35,339 nucleotides of DNA from Micromonospora maritima (GTDB taxonomy: Bacteria; Actinomycetota; Actinomycetes; Mycobacteriales; Micromonosporaceae), in the NCBI RefSeq assembly GCF_902825405.1, contig NZ_CADEAU010000011.1:1-35339 (forward strand), read 5' to 3'. The notes under the pieces are model-generated. The model saw nothing but the letters and a program-made list of their open reading frames with translations, ran no database searches and was not told the origin of the DNA. This document shows, piece by piece, positions 1 to 6,078 of the stretch. Within the stretch, counting starts at the first letter, position 1. Every line of letters starts with the position of its first letter. Made by a program: the position numbers and the translations under genes.

Positions 1-145
1 CGCGGCGGAACGCGGCGGCGTGGGCGCGGACGTACGCCACGGCCGCGTCGGTGCGCGCGGCGCTCTCGTCGGTGAGGCGGTAGCCGCCGTCGTCGGCCAC
101 CACGCCGCGACCGAAGACCAGCAGGACGGTGGCGGGCGGCGTCAT
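1..145 (-). CDS. Partial YdcF/DUF218-like protein (N-terminal 48 codons only)
   Basis: Only the first 48 codons are inside the window; the gene runs off the left edge. The start ATG is the complement of 143-145, directly preceded by a G-rich stretch that can serve as ribosome binding site. The peptide opens MTPPATVLLVFGRGVVADDG, then shows a Leu-Thr-x-x-Ser-x-x-Arg pattern. A hydrophobic strand ending in a Gly-rich turn and followed by such a segment resembles the beginning of YdcF/SanA-type DUF218 proteins, which are Rossmann-like and often linked to envelope functions. It lies 20 bp after the 89-aa gene and reads the same way, so it is probably the third gene of the TetR-led transcript. The family call rests on a short piece and is tentative; that it is coding is more certain. 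Confidence 0.5.
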   Translation of the reverse strand, partial: MTPPATVLLVFGRGVVADDGGYRLTDESAARTDAAVAYVRAHAAAFRR

Positions 146-165
146 CCCCCCACGGTACGTGCGGC

Positions 166-435
166 TCAGTCCTCCTCCGCCGGCCAGGGCGGCGCGCCGA
201 CCCCGGTGACCCGCACGCCGCCCCACGGGTCCACCTCGGTCAGCCGGGCCCGGGCGACCCGGTCGCCGACGCGGACGTCCACGTCCCGCCGGCCGGAGCG
301 CAGCAGCCGCACCAGGCGCGGCTCCGGCTCGGTGCGCCCGGCCCAGTGGTAGCGCCCGTCGACCGGCTCCCACCGGCCACCGGCGTGCAGCCGGACCGGG
401 GTGCCGGCGATCTCGGCCGGGCCCTGCCAGCTCAC
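166..435 (-). CDS. Hypothetical 89-aa protein, translationally coupled to the TetR gene
   Basis: I do not recognise this protein. The start chosen is GTG at 433-435, whose last two bases and the next A form the TGA stop of the TetR gene (GTGA overlap), a strong sign of translational coupling. An upstream extension of this frame would lie wholly inside the TetR gene and is rejected. The sequence is rich in Arg, Val and Trp with alternating hydrophobic and charged residues (for example RDVDVRVGDRVARARLTEVD), which suggests a small beta-rich fold. There is no signal peptide, membrane segment or cysteine pair. Its tight coupling suggests it is made in fixed proportion to the regulator, but nothing shows a direct role in regulation. 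Confidence 0.65.
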   Translation of the reverse strand: MSWQGPAEIAGTPVRLHAGGRWEPVDGRYHWAGRTEPEPRLVRLLRSGRRDVDVRVGDRVARARLTEVDPWGGVRVTGVGAPPWPAEED

Positions 436-1139
436 CTGTCGATCCGCTCGTGCGCGCGGGTCAGCTCCGGCGGCAGGTCCGCGCCGCGCCGGACCCCCTC
501 GATGCCGCTCCACAGCAGGGTGGTCAGGTAGTCGGTGAGCGCGGCGCGGCTGATCGGCTGGCCGTGCGTGGTCCACCAGTCGCCGACCGCCTGGACGAAC
601 CCGACCAGCCCGTACGCCCACGGCTCGGCCGGGCCGGTGTCGAGGCCCAGCGCGCGCAGCCGGTCGCCGATCACCCGGGCCAGCCCGGTGGCGACCTGCC
701 GGCTGGTGCCGCTGACCACCTGCTGGAGGCCGGGGAGGCCGGACTCGTGCACCAGGAACCGGTAGAGCGTCGGCTCGGACTCGATCACGCTCAGGTACGC
801 GTCGATGGTCGCCTCCACCAGCGCCCGCTCCTCGCGTACCTGCTCCACCGCGGGCGCGATCGCGTCCACCACCCGCGCCGCGACCACCTCGCCGACCGCC
901 AGCCAGAGCTGCGCCTTGTCGGCGAAGTAGCGGTAGAGCACCGGTTTGCTGACTCCGGCGGTGGCCGCCACCTGGTCCATGTCGACGCCGGGCCCGTGCC
1001 GCAACAACGCCTGCACGGCCGCGGCGACCAGGTCCTGGCGTCGTTGCTCGCGATGGCCGGCCCAGCGGTCGCGCCGGCCGCCGGAGCGGGGCGCGGGCGG
1101 GGTGTCCGGGCCATTGACATCGGTGGAGGTGCGTCGCAT
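432..1139 (-). CDS. TetR/AcrR-family transcriptional regulator
   Basis: This 235-aa protein has a basic N-terminus, then a TetR helix-turn-helix at about residues 35-80: AAVQALLRHGPGVDMDQVA followed by AGVSKPVLYRYFADK, the classic recognition-helix signature. The rest is the helical ligand-binding and dimerisation domain. The gene is divergent from the diiron oxygenase at 1188, with 48 bp between the two start codons. That gap carries repeated GTAAC/GTTAC half sites between a likely -35 (TTGACG) and -10 (TACGAG) for this gene, so it probably represses both itself and the oxygenase and is released by the oxygenase substrate or a related molecule. Shine-Dalgarno is weak (GAGTGG). The ligand cannot be told from sequence. 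Confidence 0.9.
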   Translation of the reverse strand: MRRTSTDVNGPDTPPAPRSGGRRDRWAGHREQRRQDLVAAAVQALLRHGPGVDMDQVAATAGVSKPVLYRYFADKAQLWLAVGEVVAARVVDAIAPAVEQVREERALVEATIDAYLSVIESEPTLYRFLVHESGLPGLQQVVSGTSRQVATGLARVIGDRLRALGLDTGPAEPWAYGLVGFVQAVGDWWTTHGQPISRAALTDYLTTLLWSGIEGVRRGADLPPELTRAHERIDR

Positions 1140-1146
1140 GCTACCA

Positions 1147-1175
1147 CTCGTAACAGTTACCGGAAGTTACGTCAA
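1147..1175 (-). promoter_or_regulatory. TetR-gene promoter with embedded TetR operator candidate
   Basis: Reading the minus strand, TTGACG (1170-1175) and TACGAG (1147-1152) stand 17 bp apart, a plausible -35/-10 pair. Inside lies the palindrome GTAACAGTTAC (1150-1160; 5-bp arms, 1-bp centre) and a further GTTAC at 1166-1170, exactly 10 bp after the GTTAC at 1156-1160. One helical turn between repeats fits a TetR operator, possibly bound by two dimers, able to control both divergent genes. Confidence 0.6.
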
Positions 1176-1187
1176 CCTGGAGGGGTC

Positions 1188-2090
1188 ATGGAGCGGACGT
1201 CGGCCGGATTCCCTCGGGAGGCGGTCGCCGACCGCCTGCTCGCCGCCTCGGTGCGGACCAGCTACGACCCGCTGGTGGACCTCGACTGGTCGGCGCCGCC
1301 GGTGCCCGGGGCGTACTGGCTGCCGCCGCGGCGCAGCAGCCTCTACGGCACCCCGCTGTGGGACGGCATGACCGAGGAGCAGCGGGTCGAGCTGACCAAG
1401 CACGAGGTGGCCAGCGCCGCCAGCGCCGGACTGTGGTTCGAGACGATCCTCATGCAGATGCTGATCCGGCACTACTACGACGCCGACCCGACCAGCCGGC
1501 ACGCCCAGTACGCGCTCACCGAGGTCGCCGACGAGTGCCGGCACTCCATCATGTTCGGGCGGCTGATCGAGGCGATCGGCACGCCGGTCTACCGGGCCGA
1601 CCCGGTCGACCACCTGCTCGGCCGCTGGCTCAAGGCCACCGCGACCGGCCCGCAGATGTACGCCGCCATCCTCATCGCCGAGGAGATCCTCGACTCGTTC
1701 CAGCGGGAGATCATGGCCGACGAGTCGTTGCAGCCGCTGATCCGGATGGTGTCCCGGATCCACGTGGTGGAGGAGGCCCGGCACGTGCGCTTCGCCCGCG
1801 ACGAGCTGGGCCGCCAGGTGGAGGCGGCCGGCCCGGTCGCGTTGGGCTACGCCCGGCTGGTGATCGGCCGGGCGGCGCACTCGATCACCCGGCGCCTGGT
1901 GAATCCCCGCGCGTACGCGGCGGTCGGCATCGCGCCGGCGGTCGGCCTGGCCGCGGCCCGCGCGAACCCGCACTGGCGGGCCACCCTGCGCTGGTCCGCC
2001 CAGCGGATCGCCGAACACCTCACCGAGCTGGGGCTGATCGCCGGCCCGGGACGGCTGCTGTGGCGCCGGTCCGGGCTGATCGAGGGCTGA
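1188..2090 (+). CDS. AurF-like diiron oxygenase
   Basis: The ATG at 1188 follows a GGAGGGG ribosome binding site and gives 300 aa; this frame stays open upstream, but that part is antisense to the TetR gene. The helical protein carries the carboxylate/histidine ligands of ferritin-like diiron enzymes: E112, E116-C-R-H119, E165-E166, then E195-E196-A-R-H199. The spacing and flanking residues (ADECRHSIMF, VVEEARHVRFARDEL) resemble the AurF p-aminobenzoate N-oxygenase family. Family members oxidise aromatic amines or related substrates using two irons and O2. There are no biosynthetic genes beside it, so its substrate is unknown; the divergent TetR suggests an inducible, perhaps detoxifying or tailoring, role. 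The protein is cytoplasmic, with no signal peptide. Confidence 0.85.
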   Translation: MERTSAGFPREAVADRLLAASVRTSYDPLVDLDWSAPPVPGAYWLPPRRSSLYGTPLWDGMTEEQRVELTKHEVASAASAGLWFETILMQMLIRHYYDADPTSRHAQYALTEVADECRHSIMFGRLIEAIGTPVYRADPVDHLLGRWLKATATGPQMYAAILIAEEILDSFQREIMADESLQPLIRMVSRIHVVEEARHVRFARDELGRQVEAAGPVALGYARLVIGRAAHSITRRLVNPRAYAAVGIAPAVGLAAARANPHWRATLRWSAQRIAEHLTELGLIAGPGRLLWRRSGLIEG

Positions 2091-2125
2091 CCGGCGGCGG
2101 CCCGAAGGGGACGGACCGCCGCCGG
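2091..2125. terminator. Bidirectional stem-loop between convergent genes
   Basis: CCGGCGGCGG (2091-2100) pairs with CCGCCGCCGG (2116-2125): a perfect 10-bp GC stem with a 15-nt loop in the 43-bp gap between the diiron oxygenase and the cellulase stops. There is no U-tract, as is common in actinomycetes. Confidence 0.6.
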
Positions 2126-2133
2126 CCGCCCGG

Positions 2134-3597
2134 TCAGGAGGTGGGGAAGGAGTCGGGGGTGCGGATCCGGTTGCGCATGAACGCGCCGGACTCGGTGAGC
2201 ACCGAGGTGCCGGTGAAGGTGCCCGCCGCGCAGGTGCCGGGTCGCAGCGCCGCGCTGCCCTCGGGCGCGTCCGAGTACGTCCAGTTGGCGTAGCTGATCT
2301 TCAGTCGGTCGAGCAGGTCCAGCCAGGCGTTGCTGCTGGCCGTGTCGACCGCGCCGTCACCGGTGTAGGTCACCGTGCCGAACTCGGTGACGAACAGCGG
2401 CAGCCGGGCGGCGGCCCGCTGCACCTCGTTGCGGTAGTTGTCCTTGTGCGAGGCGGCGTAGAAGTGGAACGTGTACATGATGTTCTCCGCCCGCACCGGG
2501 TTGTTGACGATCTCGTCGGAGTTGCCGCCCTCGGAGACGCCCAGCGAGGACCAGCCCCGGGTGCCGACGATGACCACGGCGTCCGGGTCGTTGGCCCGGA
2601 TCACCGGGATGACCTGCTCGGCGTAGGTGCGGATGGTTGACCAGCTCACCCCGTTGGGCTCGTTGGTGATCTCGTAGATCACGTTCTTCTTGGCGGCGTT
2701 GCGCGCCGACACGGTGGCGAAGAAGGTCTTGGCCCGCTCCAGGTTGTACGTCGGGTCGCCGGGGGTCAGGGTGTGGAAGTCGACCAACGCGTACATGCCC
2801 CGCGCCTCGGCCTTGTCGACGAGCGAGTTGACCTGGGCGGTGAACCCGGCCGGGTTGGTCTCGTAACCCTGCTCCTGCACGTACATCGAGATGCGCAGCA
2901 GGTCGGCCTGCCAGTCGTCGGCCAGCGCGTCGAGCGAGGCGTCCGGGTAGCAGTTGGCGAACCACTGCAACCCGTGCGTGCTCATGCCGCGCAACTGGAT
3001 CGGCCGGCCGTACTGGTTGCAGAGGTTGACCCCGCAGACCCGGAGCTGACCGTTGATCGCCACCGGCGTGGTGCCGGTGGGCGGCGGGGTCGTCGGGGGC
3101 GGGGTGGTGGGCGGGGGAGTGGTCGGCGGTGGCGTGCTCGGCGGCGGGGTGCCGGTGCCGCCGGTGCAGGCCGTGCCGTTGAGCGTGAACGCGGTCGGGC
3201 TCGGGTTCGACCCGGCCCAGGACCCGTTGAAACCGACGGTGGTGCTGGCCCCGGTGCCGAGCGAGCCGTTGTAGTCCAGGCTGCGCCCGGTGACCGCGGA
3301 TCCGCTCTGCTGCCAGGTGGCCGACCAGCCCTGCACGACGCGCTGGCCGCTGTCGGGGAAGGTGAAGCCCAGGGTCCAACCGTTCACCGGGTCACCGAGG
3401 TTCTTGACCGTCACGGTGGCGGTGAAGCCGCCCTGCCAGGAGTTGGTGGTGTAGGTGACGGCGCAACCGGTGGCCGCCATCGCGTCCGGTGACGGCAGGA
3501 CGGCGGTCGCCGCCACGGCGAGCGCGCCAACGGCGGCGCCGACGAACAGGTGCCGCCGGGACGGGCGGGGGATCGAGAACATGCGGGAAGGTCCCAT
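2134..3597 (-). CDS. Secreted CBM2-GH5 endoglucanase (cellulase)
   Basis: This 487-aa protein starts either here or, with a better-placed GGGA, at the internal ATG at 3580-3582. A signal peptide containing an Arg-Arg pair ends near residue 41 (DAMA). Next come a CBM2 cellulose-binding module (about 42-143, bounded by Cys in GCAVTY and TACTG, with surface Trp residues), a Pro/Thr linker with repeated TPPPT units, and a GH5 catalytic domain (about 173-487). E313 in TNEPNG is the expected acid/base and E405 in FVTEFGT the expected nucleophile of this retaining family; the pattern is closest to subfamily GH5_2 endo-beta-1,4-glucanases. It acts outside the cell on cellulose. It stands alone, with its own promoter and a CebR-like operator, so cello-oligosaccharide induction is likely. 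Confidence 0.93.
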   Translation of the reverse strand: MGPSRMFSIPRPSRRHLFVGAAVGALAVAATAVLPSPDAMAATGCAVTYTTNSWQGGFTATVTVKNLGDPVNGWTLGFTFPDSGQRVVQGWSATWQQSGSAVTGRSLDYNGSLGTGASTTVGFNGSWAGSNPSPTAFTLNGTACTGGTGTPPPSTPPPTTPPPTTPPPTTPPPTGTTPVAINGQLRVCGVNLCNQYGRPIQLRGMSTHGLQWFANCYPDASLDALADDWQADLLRISMYVQEQGYETNPAGFTAQVNSLVDKAEARGMYALVDFHTLTPGDPTYNLERAKTFFATVSARNAAKKNVIYEITNEPNGVSWSTIRTYAEQVIPVIRANDPDAVVIVGTRGWSSLGVSEGGNSDEIVNNPVRAENIMYTFHFYAASHKDNYRNEVQRAAARLPLFVTEFGTVTYTGDGAVDTASSNAWLDLLDRLKISYANWTYSDAPEGSAALRPGTCAAGTFTGTSVLTESGAFMRNRIRTPDSFPTS

Positions 3598-3658
3598 CTG
3601 GTGGGTGGTGATCGGAGGATGCCCGACGCGAACCTGCCCGGAAGGTCGACGCGGCGCT

Positions 3659-3672
3659 GGGGAGCGCTCCCA
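3659..3672. promoter_or_regulatory. CebR-like operator
   Basis: GGGGAGCGCTCCCA contains the perfect 12-bp palindrome GGGAGCGCTCCC (3660-3671) and matches 13 of 14 bases of the known Streptomyces CebR site TGGGAGCGCTCCCA. On the minus strand it begins about 5 bp downstream of the predicted -10 of the cellulase promoter, over the expected transcription start, a position for repression. Confidence 0.8.
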
Positions 3673-3677
3673 CGCCG

Positions 3678-3706
3678 AGGGTAGAGGTGGACGCCGATGC
3701 GTGCAA
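3678..3706 (-). promoter_or_regulatory. Cellulase promoter
   Basis: On the minus strand TTGCAC (3701-3706) and TACCCT (3678-3683) are separated by 17 bp. The transcription start is expected near 3671, inside the CebR-like palindrome, leaving a leader of roughly 75-90 nt. Confidence 0.55.
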
Positions 3707-3729
3707 CCGCCGCGGCGTCGCGGCGCGGG

Positions 3730-4017
3730 TCAGCGCCCGGCGCGCCGCCCGCGGTAGAGCCGCAGCGCGTTGCAGACGTCGAACACGCCCGGCACGTCCC
3801 AGGCCAGTTCCGCGGCGACCCGGCGGGTCTCCGGATCCGCGACCATCCCGGCGAGGATGACCACCCGGTTCTGCACGGTCACCGTGATCTGCTGGCGCCG
3901 GGTGGTCCAGTCGGCGCTCAGGCGCTGCGCGACCAGCGACGCGAGCGCCACGTCCGCGTCGTCGGGCACGGGCCCGCCGGCGAACGGGAACTCCGGGTAC
4001 GGCCACGGCATCATCAC
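3730..4017 (-). CDS. BON-domain protein
   Basis: The ATG at 4015-4017 is preceded by AAGGAG (complement of 4026-4031) at 8 nt; a GTG one codon upstream is also possible. The 95-aa product begins with a Pro/aromatic segment (MMPWPYPEFPFAGG), then has a single BON-like alpha/beta domain (about residues 20-85) with the typical strand TVQNRVVILAGMVADPETRR and the VPGVFDVCNALRL end. BON domains bind membranes or phospholipids and often occur in stress-induced proteins; there is no signal peptide here. It is the last gene of a four-gene minus-strand operon with two STAS proteins and a GlsB-like membrane protein, 22 bp after the second STAS gene, which supports a general-stress role. Confidence 0.8.
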   Translation of the reverse strand: MMMPWPYPEFPFAGGPVPDDADVALASLVAQRLSADWTTRRQQITVTVQNRVVILAGMVADPETRRVAAELAWDVPGVFDVCNALRLYRGRRAGR

Positions 4018-4039
4018 GGGGAGGGCTCCTTCTGTGCGG

Positions 4040-4576
4040 TCAGGATCGGGCGGCGGGCGCGACACCCGACGCCGGGGCGGGGGCGTCGACGACGGTGAAG
4101 ACGCCGTCGAGCCGCATGGTGTGCAACACGGTGAGCACGAACCGGGACGGCGCCACCAGGCACAACCGACGACCGTCCCGCCGGGCCTCCTGGTGCGCCC
4201 GGACCAGCAGGCCGAGACCGGCGGAGTCGATCACCTCCAGCCCGGCGAGGTCCACCAGCTCCCGGTCGGCCCGCACCGACCGGTCGGCCAACGCCCGGCG
4301 TACCGCTTCGGCGGGGTCGGCGTCGGGAGTGGGCCGCGGGCCGGCCACCGCCTCCACGTCGTCGAGGCCCAGGCCGTCGTCGGCGACCGCCGCCCGGGCG
4401 CTGCACCGGGGGCAGTGGTGCGGCCCGGAGGCGAACGGCGAGCCGACCCAGTCGTGCTCGAAGACCAGCGTCCACACCACCTCGGCGTCGGGCAGCGTGG
4501 CCCCCGTGCCGGAGACGCTGTCACCGCAGGCGTCGCAGATGAGCATCATCAGGTGTTCCGCCGGTACGACCGTCAC
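4040..4576 (-). CDS. Zinc-ribbon plus STAS domain protein (anti-sigma antagonist-like)
   Basis: The start is GTG at 4574-4576, overlapping the TGA of the preceding gene (GTGA) with the very strong AAGGAGGAGG just upstream. The 178-aa product has two CxxC pairs, LICDACG near the N-terminus and HHCPRCS about 45 residues later, fitting a small zinc ribbon. A linker follows, then a C-terminal STAS domain with the diagnostic strand-helix GLEVIDSAGLGLLVRAHQEA; the Ser after Asp is the residue phosphorylated in classical anti-anti-sigma factors. STAS proteins of this type release sigma factors from kinase-like anti-sigma factors. The zinc-ribbon fusion is unusual and could make the switch sense redox state or metal. 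No anti-sigma kinase is encoded nearby. Confidence 0.8.
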   Translation of the reverse strand: MTVVPAEHLMMLICDACGDSVSGTGATLPDAEVVWTLVFEHDWVGSPFASGPHHCPRCSARAAVADDGLGLDDVEAVAGPRPTPDADPAEAVRRALADRSVRADRELVDLAGLEVIDSAGLGLLVRAHQEARRDGRRLCLVAPSRFVLTVLHTMRLDGVFTVVDAPAPASGVAPAARS

Positions 4577-4875
4577 ACCTCCTCCTTCCGCCGGGCCGCC
4601 GGGTCGGGCGACGCCTGCCGGCCGGCGGCGACCACCGCCAGCACGACCGCGACCGCGGCGAACCCGGTCTGCACCACCAGGGGCAGCAGCGGCGAGCCAC
4701 CGGGACGTCTGTCGACCAGCCCGACCACGATCGCGCCGAGCAGCGCCGCGGCCACGCCGAGCGCGAGGGTCAACCAGACCGGGACGGCCCTGCGCCCCGG
4801 TAGGACGAAGCGTCCCACCGCACCGACGGCGAGCCCCACGACGAGCGCTCCGACGAGCGTGCTGCCGGTCACCAC
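4573..4875 (-). CDS. GlsB/YeaQ/YmgE-family small membrane protein
   Basis: Two adjacent GTG codons (4873-4875 and 4870-4872) can start this gene of about 100 aa; the second sits at a better distance from GGAGGA (4876-4881). Three hydrophobic, Gly/Ala/Val-rich helices are visible: about residues 7-26 (VGALVVGLAVGAVGRFV), 33-53 (VWLTLALGVAAALLGAIVVG) and 64-85. The pattern with a Gly-Arg after the first helix matches the transglycosylase-associated/GlsB family of stress-induced inner-membrane proteins, whose exact function is unresolved. The C-terminus is basic (RRKEEV). It is sandwiched between two STAS genes with overlaps or a gap of a few bases, so the three products are surely co-expressed. 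Confidence 0.8.
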   Translation of the reverse strand: MVTGSTLVGALVVGLAVGAVGRFVLPGRRAVPVWLTLALGVAAALLGAIVVGLVDRRPGGSPLLPLVVQTGFAAVAVVLAVVAAGRQASPDPAARRKEEV

Positions 4876-4881
4876 TCCTCC

Positions 4882-5253
4882 TCAGCGCCGCGCGGACCCG
4901 ACCCGGGCGCGACCGCGCGCGGCCGGGCGGGGCGTGTCGACGACGGGTACGGACACGCCCAGCCCGGCGGTGGACAGGATCCGCCGGATCCGGGGGTGCG
5001 GGTTGCTCAGGATCAGGACCGCGTCCCGTCGGGCCAGGCGGCGGTGCACGTCCAGCAGCAGGGCGATCGCGGCGGCGTCGACGTGCCGGCACTGCGCCAG
5101 GTCGATGGTCACCTCCCGGGGCCGCAGCGCCAGGACGCGGTCCAGCACGTGCGCGACCTCGGACAGCCCGGCGAGGTCCAACTCCTCGGTGATGTCCACC
5201 CGCACGTGCGGCACGGTGGACTCCGGCGGGGAGGGCGGCAGGGTGCTGGTCAT
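4882..5253 (-). CDS. STAS-domain anti-sigma factor antagonist
   Basis: The ATG at 5251-5253 follows GGAA at about 8 nt and gives 123 aa; the frame is open further upstream but that part looks non-coding. After a short Pro-rich lead the STAS fold is complete: a first strand (HVRVDITEELDLAGL), the helix DRVLALRPREVTIDLAQC and the switch region HVDAAAIALLLDVHRRLARR. The usual phosphorylatable Asp-Ser is replaced by Asp-Ala (VDAAA), so phosphorylation of the normal kind may be impossible, which would leave it constitutively active or a scaffold. It heads the four-gene operon ending in the BON protein and is divergent from the response regulator. Confidence 0.85.
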   Translation of the reverse strand: MTSTLPPSPPESTVPHVRVDITEELDLAGLSEVAHVLDRVLALRPREVTIDLAQCRHVDAAAIALLLDVHRRLARRDAVLILSNPHPRIRRILSTAGLGVSVPVVDTPRPAARGRARVGSARR

Positions 5254-5318
5254 CTGGTCGCTTCCGTGACGGGTTCCGGTGCGGTTCCCACTCTGGGCAG
5301 CGATCTTGGAGGTCACCG

Positions 5319-5336
5319 GACGGTTGTATGACGGTT
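5319..5336. promoter_or_regulatory. Direct heptamer repeat, candidate response-regulator site
   Basis: GACGGTT occurs at 5319-5325 and again at 5330-5336, exactly 11 bp apart, in the 150-bp gap between the STAS operon and the response regulator. OmpR/PhoB-type regulators commonly bind such tandem repeats in one helical phase. I could not fix a convincing -35/-10 for either divergent gene in this gap. Confidence 0.4.
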
Positions 5337-5403
5337 CGGTGACAAAAACCGTGAACGGCCGACGCGATTGGGCGACCCGCGGCACGCCGGTCATGATGCC
5401 CCT

Positions 5404-6078
5404 ATGACGGCCGTACTGGTGATCGAGGACGACGACCGCATCCGGCTCGCGCTGCAGCTCGCCCTGGAGGAGGAGGGCTACGAGGCCTACGGCGCGGCGA
5501 CCGCCGAGGACGGCCTGCGCCGGCAGCGGGAGAACCCGGCCGACTACGTGCTGATGGACCTGATGCTCCCCGGCATGGACGGTTTCGCCGGTATCCGGCA
5601 GTTACGTCGCGACGACGACGTCCCCGTCGTGGTGATCAGCGCGCGCGACGACACCCACGACATCGTCGCCGCACTGGAGGCCGGGGCGGACGACTACGTG
5701 GTCAAGCCGGTCGCGATCAAGGAACTCTCGGCCCGGTTGCGGGCCCTGCGCCGCCGGGCCCGGACCATGGCCGGTCCCGCGCCCGCCCAGTTCTTCGGCG
5801 ACCTGGAGATCAGCGCCGAGGCCGGCGAGGTGCGACGCTCCGGCCGCCCGGTACCGGTGACCCGGACCGAGTTCCGGCTCCTCTGCGAGCTGGCCGAGCA
5901 CGCCGGCAAGGTGCTGTCCCGCCAGCAGTTGCTCAGCCGCGTGTGGGGCTACGAGACAGGTGACGAACGGTTGGTCGACGTGCACGTCGGTCGGCTGCGG
6001 CAGAAGATCGAGCCGGACCCGGCCAACCCCCGTCACCTGGTGACCCTGCGGGGTCTCGGCTACAAGCTCCAGCGATGA
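5404..6078 (+). CDS. OmpR/PhoB-family response regulator
   Basis: The ATG at 5404 opens MTAVLVIEDDDRIR, the canonical receiver start, giving 224 aa. The receiver domain (1-115) has the acidic pocket in IEDDD, the phosphoacceptor D52 in VLMDLMLPGMDG, and K101 in DDYVVKPV. A winged-helix DNA-binding domain (about 130-224) follows with TRTEFRLLCELAEHAG, the recognition helix near VDVHVGRLRQKIE, and a terminal LVTLRGLGYKL. Its stop overlaps the histidine kinase start by ATGA, so the pair is translationally coupled. Together with the kinase and the GerMN lipoprotein it forms a three-gene signalling operon, probably cell-envelope related. Confidence 0.95.
   Translation: MTAVLVIEDDDRIRLALQLALEEEGYEAYGAATAEDGLRRQRENPADYVLMDLMLPGMDGFAGIRQLRRDDDVPVVVISARDDTHDIVAALEAGADDYVVKPVAIKELSARLRALRRRARTMAGPAPAQFFGDLEISAEAGEVRRSGRPVPVTRTEFRLLCELAEHAGKVLSRQQLLSRVWGYETGDERLVDVHVGRLRQKIEPDPANPRHLVTLRGLGYKLQR

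Noticed and set aside
3092-3165. Low-complexity GGCGG/GGGGT repeats
   Set aside because: They encode the Thr/Pro linker of the cellulase; similar stretches near 19590, 32985 and 34720 are linkers of the other secreted enzymes, not independent repeats.
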